Shown: positions 8,502 through 18,860, counted from the stretch's first letter. The stretch: DNA of 64,000 nt from Lentisphaerales bacterium (GCA_022446985.1 JAKVBD010000010.1:44443-108442), one strand, 5' to 3'. Notes: generated from the sequence alone by a model not told the origin. Translations and numbers: made by a program.

Positions 8502-11500
8502 TTGAAAAAACTATTTCTTATCGATAGTATGGCCTATATCTTCAGGTCATTTTTTGCCATTCGTCATATGTCTGCACCGGATGGAACACCAACAAATGCA
8601 ACTTACGGTTTTATAAAAGCATTTGAGAAAATTCTAAAAGACTTTAATCCAGAGAATATTGCTGCTGTTTTTGATGCCGGTAGTAAGACCTTTAGAAATG
8701 ATATTTACCCAGAGTATAAAGCCAATCGCTCTGAGTGCCCAGAAGACCTGAAGCCTCAATTCGATATTATCAAAGAGTACCTCAAGCTTCGTGGTATTCC
8801 GCTAGTTATTAAGCCTGGTTTTGAGGCCGATGACCTTATTGGTACCTTGGCTTCTCAGGGTGCAGAAGAGGGGATGGATGTTTACATCTGTACTGGTGAT
8901 AAGGATATGATGCAGCTTTTGAAAGATAACGTAAAAATCTGCCAGACTCATAAAGACAATTTGATGGTAGATACTGCTAAAGTTCAGGAGCTTATTGGCG
9001 TTCGTGCAGATCAGGTTATCGATTATTTAGCCATGTGCGGAGATGCTTCCGATAATGTACCAGGGCTTCCTGGTATTGGCCCTAAAACAGCTTCAAAATT
9101 ACTTACTGAATTCGGAGACCTTGAAACATTCTTTCAGAGCGGCGACAAAGTTAAAGGTAAGAAAGTACTGGAAGCTATAGATCAACACCAGGAGCTTGGT
9201 CGACTTTCCAGGACTCTTGTAACTATCAAATGCGATGTCGAACTGGAGGAGAAGCCTTTAGAACTGGTTCAAAGTATGCCGGATGTCGAAGGCCTAGAGC
9301 TGTACTTCGAAAAATATGGCATGCGCCAAATGAAGACGGACATGGAGAGAATTCGTCGCATTGCCGAAGGTAAAGGAAATTTAACTCTCGATTCTGCACT
9401 TCAATCAGAAGGCTCTCTTTGTAAAGTTGATTTGCAGACTCTGGCGTTTAAACCACAGGAAAATGAGATCATCAGTCTGACAGTAGATATTCTTGAAGAA
9501 AAATTTGATCTGCTTAAAGAAAGTGGCTGCAAGACTATGCAGGAAGCTCTGCTTAAATATCGCGATGCTTTCTCTGGTCTGGACTTTGTCTTCGATGGCG
9601 ATATGAGCCTGATTAAAGGTAAAAAGATTTCAGATGCAAAAAAGACAGAATTGACTTTTGATTACCTTGTTGCCAGTTGGTTGTTTGATAGTTCTGCAGC
9701 TTTGAAGATGATTGATCAGTATCACAACTCGCTAATTGTTTCACCACTTTATGAACAAGCTGAATTCAATAAAATACTTTCTTCAACGACGATTTCTGTC
9801 GCCGATACTAAGCCGCGTTATAAGCTTGTTAAAGATGAAGAGATGCTCGATAAGTGTATTGAGACTATGAAAGCAGCTGGCGATTTTGCATTTGATGTAG
9901 AAACAACATCTCTAAGACCATTCGAAGCAAAGCTTGTTGGTATTGGTGTTTGTGCTAAGAAAAAAGAAGCCTGGTATGTTCCTTTAAATGGCGATATCGA
10001 ACAAGAAATAATTCTGAGTAAATTCAAAACTCTTCTCGAAGATGACTCCATTTCAGTCTTCGGGCAGAACATCAAGTATGATTATGAGGTCATGTTAAAT
10101 CACGGCATTCGTATAGCGAATATTAGTTTTGATACTTTGCTTGCATCATTTATTTTAAACCCATCCAGTAATTTCCACGATCTGGATTCTCAGGCGATTC
10201 ACTTCATGAATTACAAAAAGATTCCGACTGCTGATCTTATCGGTAAAGGTAAAAATCAAATCACCATGGATTTTGTCGCGATTGAAGAGGTTTGCAAGTA
10301 TTGCTGTGAAGATGTCGATGTAACTTTCCAGTTGAAAAAATCTCATGAAAAAGAACTGAAATCCCGTGGTTTATTAAAGCTGTTTAAGGAAATGGACCTG
10401 CCTCTTGTAGAAGTCTTAGGAAACATGGAGGCAGCTGGTATTTATGTTGATGAAACTGAATTGGCTGGTATGTCTTCAGAGTTCGAAGCCCGTATTCAGG
10501 AATTGACTACCAAAATTTATGCTTTAGCAGGAAAAGAGTTTAACATCGCATCACCAAAACAACTTGGTGTTGTTTTGTTTGAAGATATGGGCCTTAAGGC
10601 TGGTAAGAAGACAGCGACAGGTTATTCGACAGATGCATCAGTTCTTGAAGAGCTGGCGATTACCGAAGAGATTGCTTGTTTAATTCTTGATTATCGTTCG
10701 TTGACAAAATTGAAATCGACCTATGTTGATTCTTTGCCAAATGAGATCAATCCTCAGACAGGCAGAATTCACAGTTCTTTTTCTCAGGCAACTGCTGCAA
10801 CTGGACGTTTGGCTTCCACTTCGCCTAACTTGCAGAATATTCCTACAAGAACAGCAGAGGGCAAACGCATACGTTCTGCTTTCAAGCCTAAAGAAGGTTG
10901 TAAGTTCTTAGCATGTGACTACTCGCAAATTGAGTTGAGAATTATGGCTCATTTAAGTGAAGACCCTAAGCTTTTGGAAGCTTTTAATAAAGATCACGAT
11001 ATTCACAGTTATACGGCTTCATTAGTCTTTGATGTCCCTCAGGAAGAAGTGACTAAAGAGCAGCGTTATCAATCAAAAGCTGTTAACTTTGGTATAATCT
11101 ATGGTCAAGGCCCTTTTGGTCTTGCCAAGGAAATTGGTGTTGATGTAGCGACCGCCAAGACTTTTATCAGTAATTACTTCATGCGTTACCCAAATATTCA
11201 AAACTACATGCAGCAAACACAGGCTTTAACTCGTAGCCGTGGTTATGCTGAAACTGCCTTTGGTCGTCGCAGGTTTATCCCTGAAATCAACCATTCAAAT
11301 GGTCGTTTGAGAAGTCATGGTGAAAGAATCTCAGTCAACTCTCCAATGCAGGGAACGGCTGCGGACATTATAAAAATTGCAATGATCAAGATTCACGCAG
11401 AAATGCAAAAACGCAATCTAGCTTCAAAGATGTTGCTACAGATCCACGATGAATTGCTTTTTGAAGTTCCGGATAGCGAGATGGAAGAAATGAAAAAAAT

Positions 11501-11591
11501 GGTTAGCACTTACATGACTAAAGCAGCCAACCTAAAGGTTAAGCTCAAAGTAGATGTTGCCGTAGGTAGCGACTGGAGTCAGTGTGACTGA
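8502..11591 (+). CDS. polA: DNA polymerase I with proofreading and 5' nuclease domains
   Basis: Replication and repair polymerase. I place the start at TTG 8502 (protein LKKLFLIDSM..., preceded by AAGGA); an upstream TTG at 8469 would add 11 residues that the family lacks. Domains in order: 5'-nuclease (about 1-290, with DSMAYIFRSFFA and the helix-hairpin-helix GLPGIGPKTASKLL); 3'-5' exonuclease with intact DVETT, GQNIKYDYE and YCCEDVDVT motifs; and family A polymerase with motif A DYSQIELRIMAHL, motif B RYQSKAVNFGIIYG and motif C QIHDELLFEVP. The length (1029 aa) is slightly above the usual 900-950. It seems fully functional. The stop overlaps the next gene's GTG start. Confidence 0.97.
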   Translation: MKKLFLIDSMAYIFRSFFAIRHMSAPDGTPTNATYGFIKAFEKILKDFNPENIAAVFDAGSKTFRNDIYPEYKANRSECPEDLKPQFDIIKEYLKLRGIPLVIKPGFEADDLIGTLASQGAEEGMDVYICTGDKDMMQLLKDNVKICQTHKDNLMVDTAKVQELIGVRADQVIDYLAMCGDASDNVPGLPGIGPKTASKLLTEFGDLETFFQSGDKVKGKKVLEAIDQHQELGRLSRTLVTIKCDVELEEKPLELVQSMPDVEGLELYFEKYGMRQMKTDMERIRRIAEGKGNLTLDSALQSEGSLCKVDLQTLAFKPQENEIISLTVDILEEKFDLLKESGCKTMQEALLKYRDAFSGLDFVFDGDMSLIKGKKISDAKKTELTFDYLVASWLFDSSAALKMIDQYHNSLIVSPLYEQAEFNKILSSTTISVADTKPRYKLVKDEEMLDKCIETMKAAGDFAFDVETTSLRPFEAKLVGIGVCAKKKEAWYVPLNGDIEQEIILSKFKTLLEDDSISVFGQNIKYDYEVMLNHGIRIANISFDTLLASFILNPSSNFHDLDSQAIHFMNYKKIPTADLIGKGKNQITMDFVAIEEVCKYCCEDVDVTFQLKKSHEKELKSRGLLKLFKEMDLPLVEVLGNMEAAGIYVDETELAGMSSEFEARIQELTTKIYALAGKEFNIASPKQLGVVLFEDMGLKAGKKTATGYSTDASVLEELAITEEIACLILDYRSLTKLKSTYVDSLPNEINPQTGRIHSSFSQATAATGRLASTSPNLQNIPTRTAEGKRIRSAFKPKEGCKFLACDYSQIELRIMAHLSEDPKLLEAFNKDHDIHSYTASLVFDVPQEEVTKEQRYQSKAVNFGIIYGQGPFGLAKEIGVDVATAKTFISNYFMRYPNIQNYMQQTQALTRSRGYAETAFGRRRFIPEINHSNGRLRSHGERISVNSPMQGTAADIIKIAMIKIHAEMQKRNLASKMLLQIHDELLFEVPDSEMEEMKKMVSTYMTKAANLKVKLKVDVAVGSDWSQCD

Positions 11592-11916
11592 TTTGGAAAA
11601 AGCTCTTGAAGGCCTAGATGAAGAGCAGGTGGGTAAAGTCAGAATGGCTGCATCAAAAAAGTTGCAGCAGGCGGAGAAGTATTTGCTTTTAAAGCTTTTA
11701 TGGCCGCCATCTTTTGGCGGTGCCATGGGAGTTTTTTTTGGAAGTCTGGTTCTGGATTTATTTTTTCAGATGAAAGGCTTTTCCATGCAGGCTGTAAGTA
11801 TTCTGGCTTTTTTCGGATCAATCAGTGGTTCTATTGGTGGTTTCATTGGCTATAAAAGGTATAACTCAATGTTACTGCCTTTTATTAGTGATGCTCGTAA
11901 AGAACTCTCGTTATAA
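11584..11916 (+). CDS. small two-TM membrane protein of unknown function
   Basis: A 110-residue protein starting at GTG 11584, overlapping the polA stop by 8 nt, so it is probably co-translated with polA. An acidic, helical N-terminus (MTDLEKALEGLDEEQV, likely coiled coil) is followed by two hydrophobic segments (about 45-62 and 70-92) rich in glycine. I do not recognise the family. The start depends on overlap logic and no separate strong RBS is visible. Confidence 0.65.
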   Translation: MTDLEKALEGLDEEQVGKVRMAASKKLQQAEKYLLLKLLWPPSFGGAMGVFFGSLVLDLFFQMKGFSMQAVSILAFFGSISGSIGGFIGYKRYNSMLLPFISDARKELSL

Positions 11917-11982
11917 ATATCTTATTTTCTATTAAAGGCGGCTAATTTTGTCAAAAATGGCTAAAATTTATAAGCCTAAATA

Positions 11983-12011
11983 TTGACAGGGTAAAAATTA
12001 TTCACTAAAGT
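11983..12011 (+). promoter_or_regulatory. sigma-70-type promoter of lexA
   Basis: TTGACA at 11983-11988, 17 bp, then TAAAGT at 12006-12011. It lies about 34 bp upstream of the lexA ATG with an AGTGAGG Shine-Dalgarno between. A LexA operator would be expected here but its sequence in this phylum is not known to me. Confidence 0.6.
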
Positions 12012-12044
12012 TGTATTAATTACCAGACTAAAAGTGAGGTTAGA

Positions 12045-12668
12045 ATGAAGGGTCTGACAGATAAACAACAAGAGATTCTAGACTACATAGAAAATTTCCT
12101 TAATACTAAGGGAATGGCACCAACAGTTTACGAGATCGCTGATCATTTTGACATTAAGTCAGCAACAAGCTTTGCTCATATCAGAGCACTGCAACGTAAA
12201 GGTTACTTAACTCGATCAAGTAAAGCCAGAAGTCTAGCTTTAACCAAATCTTCCAGTATGCCCCGTCATCTTTCAATGGCATTGAGCGTTCCTGTACTTG
12301 GAAGAATTTCTGCAGGTATGCCGCTTATGGCAGAGCAGAATGTCGAACATACTATTCAGGTAGATCCTAAAATTCTTCCTCCATCTGCAGGCGGAGATAA
12401 GATTTTTGCTCTACAAGTAAATGGTGAGAGTATGCGCGATGCAGGGATTTTAGATGGTGATACTATTATTGCTTCAGAGTGTAACAATGCCAGTATCGGC
12501 GATGTTGTCGTAGCCATGGTTAATGGCGACACAACCGTTAAGACTCTTTACATTAATAACAATCGGGTTGAGTTAAGGCCGTCAAATCCAGAGTTTAAAA
12601 CTCAACTATATGCTCCTGAAGAAGTCCAAATTCAAGGTAAGGTTATCGCTTTACAAAGAACTTTTTAA
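12045..12668 (+). CDS. lexA: LexA SOS repressor
   Basis: 207 residues. The N-terminal winged helix begins MKGLTDKQQEILDYIENFL and includes the recognition region KSATSFAHIRALQRKGYL. The autocleavage site Ala90-Gly91 (ISAGMP), catalytic Ser129 (NGESMRD) and Lys166 (TTVKTLY) of the S24 peptidase domain are all present. In family members RecA-stimulated self-cleavage derepresses SOS genes, so autoregulation is expected. It sits downstream of polA with its own promoter. Confidence 0.96.
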   Translation: MKGLTDKQQEILDYIENFLNTKGMAPTVYEIADHFDIKSATSFAHIRALQRKGYLTRSSKARSLALTKSSSMPRHLSMALSVPVLGRISAGMPLMAEQNVEHTIQVDPKILPPSAGGDKIFALQVNGESMRDAGILDGDTIIASECNNASIGDVVVAMVNGDTTVKTLYINNNRVELRPSNPEFKTQLYAPEEVQIQGKVIALQRTF

Positions 12669-12691
12669 TTAAATAGTTTAATTATTTAGTC

Positions 12692-12748
12692 AAGGCTGTT
12701 TTGGTCAAGTTTAAGATTTTTTTAAGCTTGAGTGAGGCAGCCTTTTTA
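12692..12748 (+). terminator. branched hairpin terminator after lexA
   Basis: The outer stem AAGGCTG/CAGCCTT (12692-12698 with 12738-12744) encloses a second stem TCAAGTTTAA/TTAAGCTTGA (12705-12714 with 12722-12731, one GU pair). TTTTTATTT follows. Confidence 0.65.
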
Positions 12749-12858
12749 TTTGTGTTTTTGGTTTAAGTTTAAATTTTTAATCATTTTATGAGCGGATTTG
12801 AGTAAGAAAATAATATCCTGGCTATGATAGACAAAATTAATCAATGACAGGATGTGTT

Positions 12859-15800
12859 ATGAGAAACCTTTTTAAAGCAATTACTTTTGCTTCATTATCG
12901 GTGTCGACGTTTTTAACTGCTGAGACTGTTGAAGACTTTAAGCAGGGCTCTTTTGCCAAGTGGCACGTTGAGGGAAATGCTTTCGGTAAGAAAGCAACAC
13001 GGTCGGTTGGTGAAGTTATTCGCGAGATCAAAGATGGTTCTAAGAATCTTTATGCCCATTCTGGGCATGGAGGGGTTAGCTCAACAGGTCGCATGATTTC
13101 AAAAGAATTTGAAATTAAGAAGAAGATAATCGAGTACTCAATTGCCGGTGGTAAAGACAAGAAAAATTTACTTATAAACCTCTTAGTTGACGATAAAGTA
13201 GTGGCTTCAGCGACAGGTTTTAATAAATATGATGTAAAAACAGAATATTTTGAAGTCAGTAAATGGAAAGGCAAAAAAGCTCGCTTTGAATTAGTAGATC
13301 GCAAAAAAGGGAATTTTGGATTTATTGCAGTTGGTAACATCGTACAAAAGATGAAGCCAACATTTAAGAAAAGAAGCAATGTATCATTTAATGTCCCTGC
13401 GGAATTTGATGTCGACCTGTATGCTGGCAGTGACTTAGTGCGCAATCCAGTCTCTATATCAATTGATGGTAAAGGAAGAGTCTATGCTGCAGAAGTTCAC
13501 CGTTTTCAGAAAGGTGTAGAAGACAGTAGACGTTTCAATGCCTGGTTTCTCGATGAGATAAATATAAATTCATTGCAAGGTCGCTTAGATTTATATGAAA
13601 AATGGACTGCTAAAGGACTTTTTAAGGAAGGTCACTTTACTCAACACTCAGATAAAATTACGACATTGGAAGATACCAATGGCGATGGCAAAGCAGATAA
13701 AAGTACGAGTTATGCGGATGGCTTCAATGGGGCTCTTACGGGAAATGCCGGTAGCATTCTTTTAGGTCAAAATGGTGAGATGTTTTATGCCAATATTCCT
13801 CATGTCTGGAAATTGACAGATGGGGATGGCGATGGCGTAAGTGAGAAAAGAGAAAAACTGGTTTCTGGTTTTGGTTTTCGAAATGGCGTCAATGGCCATG
13901 ATCTTCATGGATTAGAATGGGGTGTCGATGGTAGAATTTACTTTTCAAACGGTGATCGTGGTTTTGAGGTTAAAACTCAGGAAGGCAAGATTCTTAAGAG
14001 TAGTGAACGAGGCGCAATTTTCCGTTGTGAGCCAGATGGTTCAAATCTAGAGATTTTTACTATTGGTAACCGTAACCCACAAGATCTGGCTTTTGATCAA
14101 TTTGGTAACCTTTTTACAGTAGATAACAATAGAGGGCGTGGAGATAGATCACGTGTTTGTTATCTTGTAGAATTGGGAGACTATGGCTGGAATTCTGGTC
14201 ATGAAAACAAAACTACCTTCTTTAGAGCGACAAAGCTACATGAAAGAAAGGGTTTTAAGCCAGCCGATAGTTGGAAGCTTGAAGGTGATTGGAAAGAAGA
14301 GTTTGATGGACAGGCGGCTTACGTCATTCCTTCAATCTTCTTTATCGATGGTGGCTCTGCTGGAATTACTTTCAACCCAGGCGAGTCACTTGGAGATAAG
14401 TACACAAATAAATTCATGTACAGTGCTTATCAGTTGGGAATTCATGCTTTTAACTTTATTCCAAAAGGTTCAGGCTTACAGAAAAAAGAGTCTGAAAAAT
14501 TTTGGGGTGGCGGTTTGATCATGGATACAGAGTTTGACTACGATGGCCGTTTTTATGTTGCTGATTATGTTGCATCGAACGATTATAAAGATGGTCGTCC
14601 CAAAGGTTCGATTTATGTTTTGAAAAATGATGAATATCTAAACCGCCAATCAGTGAAGAGCGCAGCGGCACTCTTAAAAGCGGGTTTCAAAGACATTTCA
14701 TTTGAGCAGCTTTACAAAAACTTATTTCACAAGGACATGAGAGTTCGTTTACAATCACAATTTGAGTTGACGAATAGAGGTAAAAAAGGCAGTGAAATAC
14801 TGGCCTCTGCATTAAAGCAGACTGAAAATGAAGTCGCTCGCTTACATGGAATTTGGGGGATAGGCCAATTTTCGAGAAAAGACAGCGCTTATAATTCTCT
14901 TCTGGAAACTTTTCTAACAGATCAGAATTGGAGAGTTAGAGCACAAGTTGCCAAAGTGATTGGCGAATCAAAAGATTCTAAATATATCAGTAAGCTCATC
15001 AAACTTTTAAGAGATGAAAATGGTAGAGTTCAATTCTATGCAGCAACTGCACTAGGGAAGCTTGGGAATAAATCTGAAATCGTCTCCGCATTGATTAATG
15101 CTGCGAATGAAAATGGTGACAAAGACGTATTTATGCGTCACTCAGTAGTTGCTGGTTTAATTTATACAGAAGCTAATGATGACATTGCTGAACACATTTC
15201 AAGTACTTCTGCTGCAGTTAGAAAAGTAGTCTTACTGGCGCTAGCGAGATTAGGGGATGAGCGAGTCGATGAGTTTTTGAAAGATCAGGACCTTTCAATA
15301 GTACAGGAATCTATTCGCGCTATTGATCGCATGTTGAATGATCAATTGACACAATCAGTGGGAACTACTCTTGGTAAATACAATAAAGCAGAGATTAATC
15401 TCTCGCAGACAGATATGGAAAGATTATTGCAATGGAGTTTCCGCAATGGCAGTTTAGTAGCTGCTAAAAATACATCTGATCTGGTTATTAACAATAAAGC
15501 TCCAGAAAGCTTAAGAATCATTGCGCTGTACGATTTGCTGCGCTGGCATGAAAAGTTACCAATGGATCCAGTTATTGGGCAAGTTCGATTCATTAATCCA
15601 AATAGAGCAGATGTTAAAAATATTATAAAAAATACAATCAAAGCTTCTTTAGAGGATAAATCCAGTGAAGAATTGGCGTCGCTTATAGTGGGGCTATCGA
15701 TCGAATATGGTTTAGCGAAGAATACAAATGCCTTAGCAGCTAAAATTCTTGATAAAAATGAATCAGTTGAAGTTAGATTGGATATTTTAAGGAAGCTTGT

Positions 15801-16620
15801 TTCAAGTAAAGATGCCTCTGTCAATGAAATCCTTAATCACTTAGTTAAAGATCAAAATAAGGCTTTGAAAAAAGAAGCACTTTTGACCTTAAATAAACTC
15901 GATAAAATGCAATATAATCAAGCAATCAAGAGTTTGATTGCCAGTGGTTCTGATCTTCAGGTTTTATACACTGTTCTTCAGGAAACTAATGATGTCGCCA
16001 ACTCAAAGGCAGTTCAAGATGGTTTAGTTTCGTTAAATAGAGGTCAGCACGAAGGTGAGAGCTTACTTGAGTTACTTGAAGCTGCAGAAAGTTTTAATTC
16101 AGCAGGTATTAAAAATTTACTCACAAAATATAGAAAGTCGCAAACGTCAGGGGATGATCTCTTTGTATATCGTTCCACTATGTATGGAGGAGATGCCGCA
16201 AAAGGCCGCAAACTTGTTTATGAACAAGGTGTAGGGCAGTGTATTATTTGCCACAAAGTTGAAGGTAAAGGAGGTGTTGTCGCTCCTGATCTTACAGATC
16301 TGGCTAATCTCAAGCGTTCTACAAGTAAATACTTAGTAGAGTCTTTAGTTCACCCTAGTAAGTATGTTGTTCCGGGATACGGAAATGTAACAGTGTCTTT
16401 GAAAGATGGAAACGCAGTTATTGCTTCCTTAATTTCTAAAAATGATCAACAAGTTGTTGTGAAGATGGTAACAGGTGAAAGAGCAATTTACCCGATGTCA
16501 AAAGTGAATTCAGTTACAGACCCTTTATCTTCCATGCCACCGATGGGTGCAGTACTAAATAAACGTGATATTCGTGACATTGTTGCTTATCTTAAGATCC
16601 TTAAGAAGGCAGAACATTAA
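12859..16620 (+). CDS. PVC-type haem-binding dehydrogenase with HEAT repeats and cytochrome c domain
   Basis: About 1253 residues. I choose ATG 12859 (AGGA 6 nt upstream, signal peptide MRNLFKAITFASLSVSTFLTA). Order: N-terminal lectin-like beta domain (about 20-155); PVC membrane-bound-dehydrogenase/glucose-sorbosone-dehydrogenase-like propeller from NVSFNVPAEFDVDLYA, with Ca-binding-like loops DTNGDGKADK and DGDGDGVSEK; HEAT-like repeats (about 600-1080); and a C-terminal cytochrome c domain with CIICHK and the distal-ligand region SSMPPMGAV. Such proteins are exported redox enzymes, abundant in Planctomycetes and Lentisphaerae. This copy is intact, unlike its relative at 412-2985, which lacks the N-terminal domain and ends instead in an F5/8C domain. 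Confidence 0.9.
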   Translation: MRNLFKAITFASLSVSTFLTAETVEDFKQGSFAKWHVEGNAFGKKATRSVGEVIREIKDGSKNLYAHSGHGGVSSTGRMISKEFEIKKKIIEYSIAGGKDKKNLLINLLVDDKVVASATGFNKYDVKTEYFEVSKWKGKKARFELVDRKKGNFGFIAVGNIVQKMKPTFKKRSNVSFNVPAEFDVDLYAGSDLVRNPVSISIDGKGRVYAAEVHRFQKGVEDSRRFNAWFLDEININSLQGRLDLYEKWTAKGLFKEGHFTQHSDKITTLEDTNGDGKADKSTSYADGFNGALTGNAGSILLGQNGEMFYANIPHVWKLTDGDGDGVSEKREKLVSGFGFRNGVNGHDLHGLEWGVDGRIYFSNGDRGFEVKTQEGKILKSSERGAIFRCEPDGSNLEIFTIGNRNPQDLAFDQFGNLFTVDNNRGRGDRSRVCYLVELGDYGWNSGHENKTTFFRATKLHERKGFKPADSWKLEGDWKEEFDGQAAYVIPSIFFIDGGSAGITFNPGESLGDKYTNKFMYSAYQLGIHAFNFIPKGSGLQKKESEKFWGGGLIMDTEFDYDGRFYVADYVASNDYKDGRPKGSIYVLKNDEYLNRQSVKSAAALLKAGFKDISFEQLYKNLFHKDMRVRLQSQFELTNRGKKGSEILASALKQTENEVARLHGIWGIGQFSRKDSAYNSLLETFLTDQNWRVRAQVAKVIGESKDSKYISKLIKLLRDENGRVQFYAATALGKLGNKSEIVSALINAANENGDKDVFMRHSVVAGLIYTEANDDIAEHISSTSAAVRKVVLLALARLGDERVDEFLKDQDLSIVQESIRAIDRMLNDQLTQSVGTTLGKYNKAEINLSQTDMERLLQWSFRNGSLVAAKNTSDLVINNKAPESLRIIALYDLLRWHEKLPMDPVIGQVRFINPNRADVKNIIKNTIKASLEDKSSEELASLIVGLSIEYGLAKNTNALAAKILDKNESVEVRLDILRKLVSSKDASVNEILNHLVKDQNKALKKEALLTLNKLDKMQYNQAIKSLIASGSDLQVLYTVLQETNDVANSKAVQDGLVSLNRGQHEGESLLELLEAAESFNSAGIKNLLTKYRKSQTSGDDLFVYRSTMYGGDAAKGRKLVYEQGVGQCIICHKVEGKGGVVAPDLTDLANLKRSTSKYLVESLVHPSKYVVPGYGNVTVSLKDGNAVIASLISKNDQQVVVKMVTGERAIYPMSKVNSVTDPLSSMPPMGAVLNKRDIRDIVAYLKILKKAEH

Positions 16621-16645
16621 AATTACCGATAATCTTTGGATTAAG

Positions 16646-16671
16646 AAGGCGGCTTATGTCGCCTTTTTTTA
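16646..16671 (+). terminator. rho-independent terminator
   Basis: AAGGCGGC-TTAT-GTCGCCTT forms an 8-bp stem with one GU pair and is followed by TTTTTAT, 26 nt after the dehydrogenase stop. Confidence 0.8.
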
Positions 16672-16771
16672 TAGAAATTTTTCATTTCAGCTATCTGAAT
16701 GCCGTTATTTTTATATAGTGTCAAATCTTATGATACAAGCATAAAAATTTACTAAATTTCTGGATTTCATT

Positions 16772-17743
16772 TTGAGAATATTTTTCTTATTTATAACTAT
16801 TTTTTTTATATACTTTCAAGCCTATGCTGATGACGTCGCTTTAAAAGATGGGTCCTTGGTAAAAGGCGAAATTTTAAAAATACATAATAATCTCCTGTAC
16901 ATTAAAACTAAATTTGCTGGAACTATACAAATTAAAGTTCCAGAAATTTCTCAAGTGAAGACAGATTTACCAGTGTATTTAAAAAATAAAAATGGTGAGA
17001 TTGTTGAAAAGGTCTATAACTCAGCTGAAGACGGTATGTGGATGACCTTGTGGACGGGAGAGTATGATCCCGACGTTTTTATCAATAAATGGGAAAGAAA
17101 AGTAACTGTCGATATGCATCAAAAAAATGGTAACTCAGATGAGGAGAAGTTTGCTGGTGGGCTAGAAGTCAAATATATCCGAGAATATGATGTTTCTAAA
17201 GTTTATGGTAAATTTAGAGATACGACTAGAGGTGAACGTAAAACGGCGGATGAAAGAGAGTTTGGGGTCGATTACGAATTATTACTTGGAGAAGAAAAAA
17301 AACATTCCTGGTATGCTAGAACAGATTGGCTTAAAGATAAAATAGATGACCTAAAGCTCAGGAGTACTTATGCGAGCGGTTATGGTTACTACTTTGTTAA
17401 AGATCCAGATTTAGTATTAAGAGCACGAACAGGTATACAGTACAGAGAAGAGAATTTTTACAATGACCCAACGGAAGACAGTACAGGTTTGGATTTTGGT
17501 TTGGACTATGAGCAGGAATTTTTTGATAAATTGAGCTGGTATACAGAGATAGAGTACTCACCTGCATTTGAAAGTTTTGAAGACTATATACTAACCCATG
17601 AGTCTGGACTTAGTATTCCTTTCGGTGAAGATATTTCTTTAATATGGCGCACCGGTGTTGAACATAATTACACAACCATGCCTGCAGAGGGTTTTGAAAA
17701 GTTAGATACTTTATACTTCATGAAGCTCATATTTGAGTTCTAG
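16772..17743 (+). CDS. DUF481-type outer membrane beta-barrel protein
   Basis: 323 residues with a signal peptide (MRIFFLFITIFFIYFQAYAD). A short N-terminal domain follows (about 20-75; LKDGSLVKGEIL, IQIKVPEISQVKTD), then alternating aromatic strands typical of the DUF481/YdiY barrel, ending in MKLIFEF with a terminal Phe expected for BAM recognition. The protein should lie in the outer membrane, supporting a Gram-negative envelope. The start is TTG 16772 and its RBS is weak, so the start is uncertain. It appears monocistronic. Its function is unknown. Confidence 0.75.
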   Translation: MRIFFLFITIFFIYFQAYADDVALKDGSLVKGEILKIHNNLLYIKTKFAGTIQIKVPEISQVKTDLPVYLKNKNGEIVEKVYNSAEDGMWMTLWTGEYDPDVFINKWERKVTVDMHQKNGNSDEEKFAGGLEVKYIREYDVSKVYGKFRDTTRGERKTADEREFGVDYELLLGEEKKHSWYARTDWLKDKIDDLKLRSTYASGYGYYFVKDPDLVLRARTGIQYREENFYNDPTEDSTGLDFGLDYEQEFFDKLSWYTEIEYSPAFESFEDYILTHESGLSIPFGEDISLIWRTGVEHNYTTMPAEGFEKLDTLYFMKLIFEF

Positions 17744-17840
17744 GAATGTGACGGTTTTGTGATAAACAGAATTTAGTCCTTTATTTTACCAAGGCCTTCA
17801 TAGTAAATTGGTGTAAGTGATACGTCAATTATGAGGGCAT

Positions 17841-18851
17841 ATGGAAAGCTTGCAAGAATTTTATGCGAAGATGGAGTTACTGGGTATTCATCAATCGCTC
17901 ACCAGTTATTCAGGGCCTCCAAATTATTATTTTCACAATAAGCTATCAAAAATTCAGCGTAAAGATACAGTTCAATTGGGCGAGCTAATTGGCGAAGGGG
18001 GGCAGAAAAAGGTTTACCAGGCATGTCTTGAGGATGGTTCTAAAATAGCAATTGCCACTCCTTTAGACTCTTCATGTAAAATAAAAGCAGAGAAGCTCTG
18101 CAAAGAAGCCTACATTGCTAAACGTTTGACTCATCCTCATATATTAAAGTTTTATGACTACGGAATAGATTCTGACTATGGAGCCTACATCGCAATGCCT
18201 CTTATCGAAGGAAAGCGATTATCCGATTACACTTCAGAAGAGTTAGATATTCATCTCTATACTAAGTTTTTAATTCAAATTTGCAGGGCCCTGTCTTTTG
18301 CTCATAGTAGGGATGTTTTTCATGGCGATTTAAAAGCGGAGAACATTCTAGTTGAAGATGACTTTAAATGCTACTTGATTGATTGGGGTGCAGCTTATGC
18401 GTTGCCTTCAATGTTAGAAACTGACTCTTTCGAGTTTGATTATAATACAGAATCAAGAGACGGATATTTATTATCGACTTATGGCTGTATACCACCAGAA
18501 CTTAGCTCTAGGGAAAAATGCTCAGAAAAGACTGATATATATCAATTGGGGATGATGATTCGTGCAGCTATGAAAAATTATTCAGACTCACGGATTAAAA
18601 GCCATTTGTTAAATATTTGCAATAAAGCATGTCACCCAAGATCGGAAAAGCGTTTTGATTCAGTTAGAGAAATCCTTGTCCTTTTTGAAAGAATAATTAG
18701 TCGAGATAAGGCAAGTAGTAAATCTAAAGTAGTAGAGTTCCTTAGTACTTTGGTTGTATTAACTCTTTGTTGTTCGGGACTTACTAAGCAGGCTATTTCT
18801 CCATTGGATTATGGCCCTCAGTCAATAAATAATCAGTCAATAGCAAAATAG
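17841..18851 (+). CDS. atypical Hanks-type Ser/Thr protein kinase
   Basis: 336 residues. The kinase domain runs from about 44 to 300: glycine loop GEGGQKKVY (51-59), helix-C Glu in KEAYIAKRL, catalytic loop HGDLKAEN (161-168, HGD in place of HRD) and DWG (181-183, in place of DFG). The usual beta-3 VAIK lysine is missing: the segment reads IAIAT with Ala72 at that position. Asp163, the Asn and Asp181 are kept, so it may be weakly active or use another lysine. A C-terminal hydrophobic stretch (about 300-315) could anchor it. It ends 9 nt before the ECF sigma gene, a pairing common in Lentisphaerae and Planctomycetes. Confidence 0.88.
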   Translation: MESLQEFYAKMELLGIHQSLTSYSGPPNYYFHNKLSKIQRKDTVQLGELIGEGGQKKVYQACLEDGSKIAIATPLDSSCKIKAEKLCKEAYIAKRLTHPHILKFYDYGIDSDYGAYIAMPLIEGKRLSDYTSEELDIHLYTKFLIQICRALSFAHSRDVFHGDLKAENILVEDDFKCYLIDWGAAYALPSMLETDSFEFDYNTESRDGYLLSTYGCIPPELSSREKCSEKTDIYQLGMMIRAAMKNYSDSRIKSHLLNICNKACHPRSEKRFDSVREILVLFERIISRDKASSKSKVVEFLSTLVVLTLCCSGLTKQAISPLDYGPQSINNQSIAK

Positions 18852-18860
18852 GGAGTAGCC

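Noticed and set aside
13050..13445. Minus-strand frame of 131 codons inside the large dehydrogenase gene
   Set aside because: Antisense shadow of a well-supported gene with clear domains.
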